A stretch of 20,974 nucleotides of DNA from CAXMST01 sp035267205. GTDB lineage: Bacteria > Actinomycetota > Thermoleophilia > Solirubrobacterales > 70-9. Shown here piece after piece: positions 13,703-20,405 of the stretch; the first letter of the stretch is position 1, and each line of letters starts with the position of its first letter. The translations under genes and the position numbers were made by a program. The notes below the pieces were generated by a model. That model was given only the letters and a program-made list of their open reading frames with translations. It did no database searches and was not told the DNA's origin. The stretch spans positions 1-20,974 of the forward strand of contig DATFLZ010000069.1 in assembly GCA_035267205.1 (NCBI GenBank). The letters run 5' to 3'.

Positions 13703-15432
13703 GCTTCAGGCGCGTCGCCGCCGACCGAGGCGGTCTCGCTGGAGCTGCGCAGGGCGGCGAGCAGGGCGTCGACGACCTTGCCGTCGAACTGGGAGCCGAC
13801 GTAGCGGCCGAGCTCGGCGATCGCCTCCTCCTGGTCGCGGGCCGGCCGGTACGGACGCTCGCTCGTAATCGCGTCGTAGGACTCGGCGACCGCGAGGATG
13901 CGCGATTCGATCGGAATCGCGTCGCCGCTGAGGCCGCGCGGATAGCCGTGTCCGTCCGGCTGCTCATGCCTGTTCAGGATCCACTCGCGGATGTCGGTCA
14001 GCTCCTGGGCACCGAGGATCCGGGCAGCCATCTCGGGATGGCGGCGGACCTCGTCCCACTCGTCGGGCGACAGCGGCCCGGGCTTGTCGAGGATCGAGTC
14101 CGGGATCCCGACCTTGCCGATGTCGTGCAGCATCCCCGCCAGGCGTAGTCGCTGCACGCGGGCGTCGGGCAGCCCCAGCTCCTTGCCGATCAGCTCGCAG
14201 TAGCGACTCACGGCCAGCGAATGGGCGGCCGTGCGCGCGTCCCGTAGATCGAGCACCTCGGCGAGGCTAAGGACGGTGCTCAGGTGGGTCCGGCGCTCAC
14301 CGAGCTGGCGCGCCGGATCGCCGGAGAGCACGTCCTCGAGCTCGGCGCTGTAGACCACGGCGCGATCGGACCCGAGCGCGCGGGCGGCCTCGGCGCCGGC
14401 GGCGGAGGCCTGCGTGAGCCCCTCGGCGCTCGAGGCGTGCTTGGGGAAGGAGGCGACGCCGATGCTCGTCGACAGCGACAGCTCGCGCTCGCGGTATGCG
14501 CGGCGGAAGCGCGCGAGGACCTGCTCGGCGAGCAGGAAGCCCGTGCTCTCGTCGGTCTCGGGGAGGATGACGCTGAACTCGTTCGCACCGATCCTGGCGA
14601 CCGAATCGATGCGGCGCGTCGAGTCGTCGAGGAGCATGCCGATCTCCTTGATCATCCCGTCCGCCGCCTGGTGTCCGACCTTGGTGCGGAACTCGAGGAG
14701 CCCGCCGATGCTGACGTTGAGGACCGCGACCCGGTGGGCGCCCATCCGGGCACGCTCGACCTCACCCGACAGCACCTCGACGGAGCCCCGCGAGTTGAGC
14801 AGGCCGGTCAGCAGGTCGGTCCGCGCGGACTCGATGATCTCCCCCATCAGGCGCTCCACCCGCTTGCGCAGATAGCCGAGCATGACCCCGATCAGCAGCA
14901 GCATGCCGACGGTGACCACGAAGTGGTGGACGATGCTCCCGCTGGCGGTGGCGGCGGCGCTGTCGAGGAGCCCGATGTAGAGGATCGCGAAGGCGTAGTT
15001 CGCGGCGGCGAAGACGATGTGGAACAGCGCGTCGCGAAGATGCAGGAAGTAGTAGGAGTAGACGCCGGGAAACAGGTACAGCAGCGCGTAGGCGCTCGTC
15101 GGATCGCGGCTGAAGATGACGGCGATGGTGACCGCCATCGAGCCGAGCGCGGGCATCACCCGCGCCATCGGCTCGGTGACCCGGCCGGCGAAGACCCAGA
15201 CGCCGACCGCCATGATGATCGAGAGGAAGTTGAGCGTCAGCAGCTGGGGCACCTGGAAGCTCGCGGGGTGCGGCAGGATCACGCCGAGGATCCCGACCGC
15301 GCTGCCGATGATCATGAACACGGCCTGGATCCGCACCATCGGGCTGATGTCGAGCTGCCCGGCGGCCGCAGCGGCGGGGCTGCCGATCGCGGGACGGCCA
15401 CTCTTCTTCGATCCGACCGGCATCAGGCCCAT
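13699..15432 (-). CDS. Membrane GGDEF-like/HD-GYP cyclic-di-GMP phosphodiesterase
   Basis: A 577-residue protein. Residues ~33-187 form about six membrane helices with short loops (a sensor-type region of no recognised family). A GGDEF-like domain covers ~202-365, but its signature is GANEF (282-286), so it is probably not a working cyclase. An HD-GYP domain covers ~380-560: His404 in AAHSLAVSRY, HDIGKVGIPD at 436-445, His465, and RHEQPDGHGYPRG at 488-500. HD-GYP enzymes hydrolyse c-di-GMP. The degenerate GGDEF may serve as a regulatory GTP or dimerisation module (known for other GGDEF-phosphodiesterase proteins; inference here). ATG 15432 is used, with 15423 a close alternative. It has its own promoter candidate at 15517-15544. 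Confidence 0.93.
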   Translation of the reverse strand: MGLMPVGSKKSGRPAIGSPAAAAAGQLDISPMVRIQAVFMIIGSAVGILGVILPHPASFQVPQLLTLNFLSIIMAVGVWVFAGRVTEPMARVMPALGSMAVTIAVIFSRDPTSAYALLYLFPGVYSYYFLHLRDALFHIVFAAANYAFAILYIGLLDSAAATASGSIVHHFVVTVGMLLLIGVMLGYLRKRVERLMGEIIESARTDLLTGLLNSRGSVEVLSGEVERARMGAHRVAVLNVSIGGLLEFRTKVGHQAADGMIKEIGMLLDDSTRRIDSVARIGANEFSVILPETDESTGFLLAEQVLARFRRAYRERELSLSTSIGVASFPKHASSAEGLTQASAAGAEAARALGSDRAVVYSAELEDVLSGDPARQLGERRTHLSTVLSLAEVLDLRDARTAAHSLAVSRYCELIGKELGLPDARVQRLRLAGMLHDIGKVGIPDSILDKPGPLSPDEWDEVRRHPEMAARILGAQELTDIREWILNRHEQPDGHGYPRGLSGDAIPIESRILAVAESYDAITSERPYRPARDQEEAIAELGRYVGSQFDGKVVDALLAALRSSSETASVGGDAPEA

Positions 15433-15516
15433 CGGCGGCTACCCATCCATGGTGTCTTCGGAATATTCAAGCGGTCCACTCCTCGCCGCACGGCGCTACC
15501 GGCCGCCGGCCGACCG

Positions 15517-15544
15517 AGTGTAGTCAGTCGCGGAATCCTCGCAA
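15517..15544 (-). promoter_or_regulatory. Promoter candidate of the HD-GYP gene
   Basis: On the minus strand: -35 TTGCGA (15544-15539), a 16-base spacer and -10 TACACT (15522-15517). This is one of the few places in the window with a plausible pair. It implies a leader of about 80 bases before ATG 15432. The 138-bp gap back to the second P450 stop holds no gene. Confidence 0.42.
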
Positions 15545-15570
15545 AGACGGAACTTCCGCCGTGAAAGACC

Positions 15571-16995
15571 TCAACCGGAAGGGTCGGATCCGACCGGGTC
15601 CCTGCGGCCCGTCCGAATCCGCGGCTCGAGCCGGCGATGGACGATCACGCGCGCGCCGCGCTCGGGACCGAGCGTGAAGTTGCGGCGCACGACCCCCTCG
15701 TCCTGGGGCCGGTCGGGCCCGAGCTCGGCGCGGTTGAGCACCGTCCGGAGTATCACCTTGATCGCCATCATCGACAGCGACGAGCCGAGGCAGTGGCGGG
15801 CTCCGGCGCCGAACGGGAGCCACACCTCCTTCCGGGGTCCGTCCATCGAGAGGAACCGCTCCGGCCGGAAGCTGTCCGGCTCCGGGTAGTTGGCCGGGTC
15901 CTGGTGGATGAGATAGACGCAGGGCATCAGCGTCCAGCCCTTGGGGAAGGTCCACTCGCCTAGCTGAATCGGCTGGGACAGCTTGCGCGCGGTCACCGGC
16001 AGCACCGGCCGCTGCCGCAGCGACTCCCGGACCACGGCGTCCAGATAGGCGTCGTCGTCGCCGGTGCCGAGCTCCTCGAGGGTGCGGGCGAGCGCCTCCG
16101 GATGCCGGAGCAGCCGCTCGAACGTCCACGAGAGCGCCGTCGCGGTGGTCTCGTGGCCCGCGATCAGCAGCGTGATCAACTCGTCGCGAACCTCACGATC
16201 GCTGAGGTAGCCGGGCTCGTGCGACTGTGGCCGCACGAGCATCGAGAGCACGTCGTCACGGTCGGCGACGCCGGGATCGTACCGGCGCTCGCCGATCTCC
16301 TCGTAGAGCAGGGAATCGATCGCCTCGACGACCGCGATCAACTGCGCGTACGGGCTCCTGCCACCGAGGTCGCGCTGGAAGGCGGGCAGCACCGCGATCG
16401 GGCTCTGGACGCGGTCGAGCAGCTCGTGGATGAGGCGGCGCAGGCGCTCGTCGCGGCGATCGTCGACGACCCCCAGCACGGCCCGGAAGATCACATCGAG
16501 GGTGACCGATCGCATCCGCTCCTGAAGCGAGAACGGCGTTCCGGTCGGCCAGGACGCCACCTCCCGCGCCGCGAGCTCGGCGACCAGCCCGCTGAAGCGA
16601 CGGACGGAGCCGCGATGAAAGGCGGGCATGACCAGCTTCCGGTGACGGCGGTGCTCCTCCCCGTCGAGCAGGAACAGCGAGCCGTCGCCGAGGACTGGGC
16701 GGAAGATGCCGTTGGTCGACCCCATGCGCATGACGTCGGGGTCGCCGGTCAGCACGGGCCAGGCAAGCTCGGGATCGGCGATGAAGGTGCAGCGGCTCAG
16801 CGGCCCGAGCCGAACCGAGAAGACGGAGCCACGCCGATCCGCGTTGCGGCGCATGAAGGCGACCGGGTCGCGGAACCACTGCAGGGACTGGATCGCCCCC
16901 GGCGTTCGCGAGCCGCGCGGCGTGTGCGGCCTGGGGTCGCCCTCGAGCACGCTCAGCGGCGATCGGCCCTGATCTTGGTTATTCAACTCAGACAC
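15571..16995 (-). CDS. Cytochrome P450 (second of two)
   Basis: A 474-residue P450 with textbook motifs: AGHETT at 279-284, the ExxR ESLR at 324-327, FRPERFLS, and the heme loop FGAGARHCLGSSLS with Cys402. WxxxRK and EEHRRHRKLVMPAFH (C-helix region, heme propionate contacts) are also intact. It is not a recent duplicate of the P450 at 11580-12941: the heme loops and I-helices differ and only the family motifs align. Redox partners are not encoded nearby. Start GTG 16995 has a GGGAG very close upstream, so the exact start is uncertain. The gene is divergent from an acyl-CoA dehydrogenase gene, with a dyad (17011-17029) and the shared element (17121-17148) between. The ~20-residue C-terminal tail is Arg-rich and probably disordered. 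Confidence 0.94.
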   Translation of the reverse strand: MSELNNQDQGRSPLSVLEGDPRPHTPRGSRTPGAIQSLQWFRDPVAFMRRNADRRGSVFSVRLGPLSRCTFIADPELAWPVLTGDPDVMRMGSTNGIFRPVLGDGSLFLLDGEEHRRHRKLVMPAFHRGSVRRFSGLVAELAAREVASWPTGTPFSLQERMRSVTLDVIFRAVLGVVDDRRDERLRRLIHELLDRVQSPIAVLPAFQRDLGGRSPYAQLIAVVEAIDSLLYEEIGERRYDPGVADRDDVLSMLVRPQSHEPGYLSDREVRDELITLLIAGHETTATALSWTFERLLRHPEALARTLEELGTGDDDAYLDAVVRESLRQRPVLPVTARKLSQPIQLGEWTFPKGWTLMPCVYLIHQDPANYPEPDSFRPERFLSMDGPRKEVWLPFGAGARHCLGSSLSMMAIKVILRTVLNRAELGPDRPQDEGVVRRNFTLGPERGARVIVHRRLEPRIRTGRRDPVGSDPSG

Positions 16996-17010
16996 TCCCG
17001 GACTGTCGGG

Positions 17011-17029
17011 TGCGGTAACGGCAACCGCA
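17011..17029. promoter_or_regulatory. 19-bp dyad in the leader of the second P450 gene
   Basis: TGCGGT (17011-17016), seven bases, ACCGCA (17024-17029) is a perfect 6-bp-arm inverted repeat lying 16 bases upstream of GTG 16995. A TAGGTT -10-like box (17034-17029, minus) abuts it, so a protein bound here would cover the transcription start. It is a possible operator or leader hairpin. Confidence 0.4.
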
Positions 17030-17120
17030 ACCTACCCAATCGGGCGCGGGCGCAACCCGCCTCGAAAGGTGGTTGCAAGCCCGCCGTCGTCCCGGCCACA
17101 CCCCGCAAGTGAGTTTGTGT

Positions 17121-17148
17121 GAAGTAGGAAGTGCTACTGTCTACTTTG
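17121..17148 (+). promoter_or_regulatory. Shared promoter element, copy B (P450/acyl-CoA dehydrogenase region)
   Basis: Reads GAAGTAGGAAGTG, three bases, CTG, two bases, TACTTTG, matching copy A at 9307-9334 in 22 of 28 positions with identical spacing. It also holds an AAGTAG/CTACTT dyad (17122-17127 and 17141-17146). TACTTT at 17142-17147 fits a -10 for the downstream acyl-CoA dehydrogenase gene, giving a leader of about 57 bases. Confidence 0.5.
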
Positions 17149-17210
17149 CTGCGCAGCGGGGCCATCCCTCCTGCGCGGTCGCATCAAGCCCCGCCGAGAG
17201 GAGACCGCCA

Positions 17211-18443
17211 GTGTCCACCACCACCGCCGCATCGACCTCGACCAACGGCGACGGCGTCGTCAAGCCCGACTTCGGCTCCAAGCGCCGGCACATGATCTTC
17301 ACCGACGAGCACGACGACCTCCGGGAGTCGATGGAGGCCTGGGTGAAGAAGGAGCTCGCCCCCCACGCCCACGAGTGGGAGGAGACGCTGTGGCCCGACT
17401 CGGCGCTGCACCGAATGGCGGAGCTCGGCTTCGTCGGCCTCTGCTTTCCCGAGGAGCACGGCGGTCAGGGCGGCGACTACTACTACTCCCTGGTCCGCGC
17501 CGAGGCGCTCTCGTACTCCGGTTCGGGCGGCCTCAACATGGGCCTCGCGGTCCACACCGACATGGTCCTCCCCCCGATCGAGATGCTCGGCACGGACGAT
17601 CAGAAGCGCAGGTACCTCGAGCCGGGGATCAAGGCGGAGAAGATCGGCAGCCTCGGGATCACCGAGCCGGGCGCCGGCTCCGACGTGGCGGGGATCCGCA
17701 CGACGGCGGTTCGCGACGGCGACGAATACGTGATCAACGGCTCCAAGATCTTCATCACCAACGGCGCCCGCGCCGACTTCATCGTGCTGGTTACGAAGAC
17801 CGACCCGAGCGCGCGCCACGATGGGATCACGCTGTTCATCGTCGACCTCAAGGACGATGAGGGCAACAACGTGCCCGGGTTCTCGGTCTCGCGAACGCTG
17901 GAGAAGATGGGCATGCACGCGTCCGATACCGCGGAGCTGGCCTTCGAGGACGTCCGCGTGCCGGCGGAGAACATGCTGGGCCAGGAGGGCAAGGGCTTCT
18001 ACCACATCTCCTGGGAGCTCCAGGGAGAGCGGCTGGTCGGCGCGGTCGGCTCCGTCGCGGGCGCCGAGCGCGTCTTCGAGAAGACCCTCCAGTACGCGAC
18101 CGAGCGCGAGGCGTTCGGTCGGCCGATCGGCAAGTTCCAGGCGATCCGGCACAAGTTCGCCGAGATGGCGATGAAGATCGAGGCCGCCAAGCAGATGACC
18201 TACTCCACGGCCTGGCGCTTCAACAACGGCGAGTACCCGGTGCGTGAGATCACGATGGCCAAGCTCTACGCCTCGCGGATCGGCTGCGAGGTCGCCGACG
18301 AGTGCATCCAGATTCACGGTGGCTACGGCTACATGAAGGAGTACGACGTCGAGCGCGCCTACCGCGACACCCGCCTGAACCGGATCGGCGCCGGCGCCGA
18401 CGAGATCATGCTCGACGTAATCGGACGGTCGTACGGCATCTAG
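17211..18443 (+). CDS. Acyl-CoA dehydrogenase, LCAD/isovaleryl-type active site
   Basis: A 410-residue acyl-CoA dehydrogenase: N-terminal helical domain, then ITEPGAGSDVAGIRTTA (150-166, FAD/substrate loop), FITNG (181-185), and the C-terminal helical domain with ATEREAFGRPIGKFQAIRHK and QIHGGYGYMKEYDVERAYRD. The position of the common catalytic Glu (as in medium-chain enzymes, E-G-T) is IGAGADEIM here, without Glu. A Glu in the helix-G motif LQGERLV (Glu273) instead matches the catalytic base of LCAD and isovaleryl-CoA dehydrogenases, so the enzyme is probably active on branched or long substrates. Start GTG 17211 has AGGAG seven bases upstream; the longer frame to 17073 runs through the promoter region. 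The first ~20 residues are Thr/Ser-rich. It would pass electrons to an ETF not encoded here. Confidence 0.94.
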   Translation: MSTTTAASTSTNGDGVVKPDFGSKRRHMIFTDEHDDLRESMEAWVKKELAPHAHEWEETLWPDSALHRMAELGFVGLCFPEEHGGQGGDYYYSLVRAEALSYSGSGGLNMGLAVHTDMVLPPIEMLGTDDQKRRYLEPGIKAEKIGSLGITEPGAGSDVAGIRTTAVRDGDEYVINGSKIFITNGARADFIVLVTKTDPSARHDGITLFIVDLKDDEGNNVPGFSVSRTLEKMGMHASDTAELAFEDVRVPAENMLGQEGKGFYHISWELQGERLVGAVGSVAGAERVFEKTLQYATEREAFGRPIGKFQAIRHKFAEMAMKIEAAKQMTYSTAWRFNNGEYPVREITMAKLYASRIGCEVADECIQIHGGYGYMKEYDVERAYRDTRLNRIGAGADEIMLDVIGRSYGI

Positions 18444-18449
18444 CCGGAC

Positions 18450-18482
18450 GCAGTTCGGCCCGCACGAGGCGGGCCGAGCTGC
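18450..18482 (+). terminator. Stem-loop terminator after the acyl-CoA dehydrogenase gene
   Basis: GCAGTTCGGCCCGC (18450-18463) and GCGGGCCGAGCTGC (18469-18482) form a 14-bp stem (one T-G wobble) around a 5-base loop, starting 7 bases after the stop codon. There is no T-run, as is common for high-GC actinobacterial terminators. It may serve both converging transcripts. Confidence 0.65.
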
Positions 18483-18533
18483 TGGATGGTGTTTCTTGGT
18501 CCGTACCTGGGGTCAGGTCGGCTCTTGATTGGT

Positions 18534-18562
18534 GGAGCGCCACGCCGTTCTCGTCGCGCTCC
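18534..18562 (-). terminator. Weak inverted repeat after the PilX-like gene
   Basis: GGAGCGC (18534-18540) and GCGCTCC (18556-18562) pair perfectly around a 15-base loop, 34 bases downstream of the PilX-like stop on the minus strand. There is no T-run, so its role as a terminator is uncertain. The rest of 18444-18596 holds no gene I can support. Confidence 0.3.
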
Positions 18563-18596
18563 GGGGGTAGGAACTATTGCTGCCGCCGCACTCTCC

Positions 18597-19937
18597 TCAG
18601 CATCCGGTGCTCGGGTCGCTGACGCCGAGCGGGCCGACGCACTCGATGAACTTCTCGGGCCGGTAGTTGGTGGAGACGCCGATCTCGAAATCGAGCACTG
18701 AATCGTCGCCGCTGATCGTGCCGTTGCCGGTGTCGACGAAGGTCTTGCCCGCCATCGCACCGGTGTAGTTGCCGTTGCCGCTGACCTTGACGTCCGATCG
18801 CGGGGCGTAGACCATCATCTCGTTCGCCTTGCCGTTGCCCGCGAGCTTGACGGTGGTCGCGAGCGTGTCGGAGCCGACGAAGAGCAGACCGACATCGCCG
18901 GCGTCGCCCGTCGTCGCCGAGATCTCGCCGTTGCCGGTGACCGAGAGCTGCTCGGTGCCGCCGCTGTAGCCGCACTGCTCGGGCGAGTGGAAGTAGATGC
19001 GGACGACCGCCCCCGAGGCGACCAGGAGCTTGCCCTTGCCCGAGATGTCCACCTTGCAGAAGCTGTAGGTCGCGCCGCCGAGGGTCAGCGCCGAGTTGCC
19101 GGTGATCGAGAGCTCGCGCGTGGAGGAGTCCCAGTTGACGCTCCCCGACTTGGTGTCCTCGGCGAAGAACCGGCCGTTGTCGTTCTCGTCCCAGCTCGAA
19201 CCGGGATCGGGCGGCGAGAGCGCCAGGGCGCCCTCGGTAACGGTAAAGCCGCTGCATAGGCTCGCGCTGTCCTTGACCAGCAGCCCGCGCCCGACGCCGT
19301 GGAGCGCGTTGCCGCAGAGCTGGGCGTTCTTGTTGAGCTGAATGTCGGCGTTGGTCCCCGCGTCAGCGTTGATGATCCCGTTGCCGTCGACGACGAAGGA
19401 ATCGAGCCCGACGACGCTGGCGTCGGCGAACGCCGGGAAGCCGGTCGAGGCGATCGCGTCGACCGCCACCCGACGGGTCTCGCCGTTGGCGGTGCCCTCG
19501 GAGACGATCGTAATCCGGCGCTGGCCCTCGAGGGCGCCGACCAGCGTCGCCGGCTTCACCGCGTAGTTGAAGTCGCCGTCCTGGACGGTCCCGCTCTGCT
19601 GCGGGCACCAGCCGTTGCCGCCGGGGTAGCCGGGGATCAGTTCTTGCGTGGCGCCGAGCACCAGGCACGGGAAGGTGTCGGTGGCGAGGATCTTGTTCTG
19701 GCGCAGCAGCGCCTGCTCGATCCCGGCCTCCGCCGCAGCGAAGGCGCGCTTGTCGTCGGAGTCGCGGCTCGCGTTCTGCATCGACGACATCGCCGCGACC
19801 GAACCGACGCCGGCCAGCGCCAGGCCGATCGACATCACCATCATCACCAGCGCGACGGCGACGCCCTCCTCGGCGCCCAAGGGCCCGAGCAGTCCCCGCA
19901 AGCGCTCGCGCGCAGCATGGTTGCGGCCGACATCCAT
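18597..19937 (-). CDS. PilX N-terminal-type surface protein with GNG-repeat beta domain
   Basis: A 446-residue protein. Residues ~20-45 (GAEEGVAVALVMMVMSIGLALAGVG) are a prepilin-like membrane helix, followed by an amphipathic AAEAGIEQALL helix; this is the start seen in PilX-type minor pilins, usually cut by a prepilin peptidase. The rest is rich in Gly, Asn, Ser and Thr. A short G-N-G/G-K-G turn recurs about every 20 residues or at larger intervals (VDGNG, ITGNS, ISGKG, VTGNG, LAGNG, VSGNG, DTGNG), suggesting a beta-solenoid like the DUF7305 domain found in this group. Cysteines occur mostly as spaced single residues, possibly disulfides outside the cell. ATG 19937 follows a -10-like box directly, suggesting a leaderless message. 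A longer frame to 20069 is judged spurious. No other pilus genes lie in the window. Confidence 0.82.
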   Translation of the reverse strand: MDVGRNHAARERLRGLLGPLGAEEGVAVALVMMVMSIGLALAGVGSVAAMSSMQNASRDSDDKRAFAAAEAGIEQALLRQNKILATDTFPCLVLGATQELIPGYPGGNGWCPQQSGTVQDGDFNYAVKPATLVGALEGQRRITIVSEGTANGETRRVAVDAIASTGFPAFADASVVGLDSFVVDGNGIINADAGTNADIQLNKNAQLCGNALHGVGRGLLVKDSASLCSGFTVTEGALALSPPDPGSSWDENDNGRFFAEDTKSGSVNWDSSTRELSITGNSALTLGGATYSFCKVDISGKGKLLVASGAVVRIYFHSPEQCGYSGGTEQLSVTGNGEISATTGDAGDVGLLFVGSDTLATTVKLAGNGKANEMMVYAPRSDVKVSGNGNYTGAMAGKTFVDTGNGTISGDDSVLDFEIGVSTNYRPEKFIECVGPLGVSDPSTGC

Positions 19938-19944
19938 CACTAGA

Positions 19945-19973
19945 TATATCGGCGCTACCGCGGCAGTCATCAA
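19945..19973 (-). promoter_or_regulatory. Promoter candidate of the PilX-like gene
   Basis: On the minus strand: -35 TTGATG (19973-19968), a 17-base spacer and -10 GATATA (19950-19945; or TATATC two bases on). Transcription would start at or next to ATG 19937, so the message would be leaderless. The AT-rich GATATATC stands out in this high-GC sequence. Confidence 0.45.
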
Positions 19974-20100
19974 TGATCGAAGGAATGCAGCTCCGGATGA
20001 TTCGGCGTCCCCCGATCGGTTGACCCGCACGGATCGATCGGAGGAGGCGGTGCCGGAGACCGGCCCCACGTCGAAACCTCACTACTCGATGTGGTGGCAT

Positions 20101-20132
20101 GAAAAGGGCGCCGCACCTGCGACGCCCTTTTC
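20101..20132. terminator. Strong bidirectional intrinsic terminator
   Basis: GAAAAGGGCG (20101-20110) and CGCCCTTTTC (20123-20132) are perfect 10-bp arms; inside, CGC/GCG extends the helix around an ACCT loop with one mismatch. A-runs and T-runs flank the GC stem on both strands. No annotated gene ends here, so it must terminate an unlisted transcript; the nested stem just upstream on the minus strand is the best candidate. Confidence 0.75.
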
Positions 20133-20222
20133 GCCGTTCCGCCCCCGCGTGTCGCAAGGAAACCGGGAGCGGTATGTCTGAGTTGGGCATCTTGCCCGCG
20201 CTCTCGGCCTCCTTGCCGGGGG
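20101..20222 (-). ncRNA. Candidate structured small RNA or leader RNA ending in a terminator
   Basis: Read on the minus strand, an imperfect long stem is followed by the intrinsic terminator at 20132-20101. Helices, in plus coordinates: CCCCCG 20142-20147 with CGGGGG 20217-20222; GCAAGGA 20154-20160 with TCCTTGC 20210-20216; CCGGGAGCG 20163-20171 with CGCTCTCGG 20199-20207; GGGC 20185-20188 with GCCC 20194-20197. Two positions between helices two and three (AA/CC on plus) become G-U pairs only in minus-strand RNA, which favours that strand, although helix three then has one A-C mismatch. It matches no riboswitch consensus I can recall. The 5' end and promoter are not determined. Confidence 0.35.
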
Positions 20223-20301
20223 ACAACCGTGTCTACCTCCATCATCGGCGCCGGGAGATCCGGATGCATGGGGCGGTCGAGGGGAGCGAGGGATGAACGC
20301 C

Positions 20302-20321
20302 GCTCATCCGATCGGATGAGC
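20302..20321. promoter_or_regulatory. Perfect 20-bp palindrome upstream of the response regulator gene
   Basis: GCTCATCCGATCGGATGAGC equals its own reverse complement. It lies 84 bp upstream of the response regulator start, and an extra GGATGA half-site sits just left of it (20291-20296). Symmetry and length suit a dimeric regulator; autoregulation by the adjacent NarL/FixJ protein is a possibility, not shown. Confidence 0.55.
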
Positions 20322-20405
20322 CACCGCCGTCCGGCCCGGCGTCGGCCCCTTGCCGCGGTGGCCGCCCTGCGAAAGCCGACCACCCACCCTGTAAGAATCG
20401 GCCGC

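Larger units (their letters stand above)
19938..20405. other. 468-bp divergent intergenic region rich in dyads
   Basis: No protein gene is supported here; open frames are Arg/Pro-rich and lack family features or start signals. From left to right it holds the PilX-gene promoter (19945-19973), an intrinsic terminator (20101-20132), a long nested stem (20142-20222) and a perfect palindrome (20302-20321). It also contains three GGATGA half-sites in direct orientation (19995-20000, 20291-20296, 20314-20319) and one inverted copy (20304-20309). Confidence 0.7.

Noticed and set aside
14284..15564. 426-residue plus-strand open frame opposite the HD-GYP gene
   Set aside because: Composition is Asp/Glu/His/Arg/Gly-rich with no domain; the minus-strand frame has full HD-GYP motifs.
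17184..18317. 377-residue minus-strand open frame opposite the acyl-CoA dehydrogenase
   Set aside because: Low-complexity shadow; the plus frame is a complete enzyme.
20089..20181. Short frame starting ATG-TGG-TGG just before the terminator, resembling a Trp leader peptide
   Set aside because: Runs straight through the terminator, has no ribosome binding site, no Trp cluster beyond two codons, and no tryptophan gene downstream.
20101..20222. c-di-GMP riboswitch upstream of the PilX-like gene
   Set aside because: Attractive given the pilus context, but the conserved GEMM segments (GCAAA, GACGCAAAGCC, GGUAGGnnGCnGGGUUACC) are not present on either strand.
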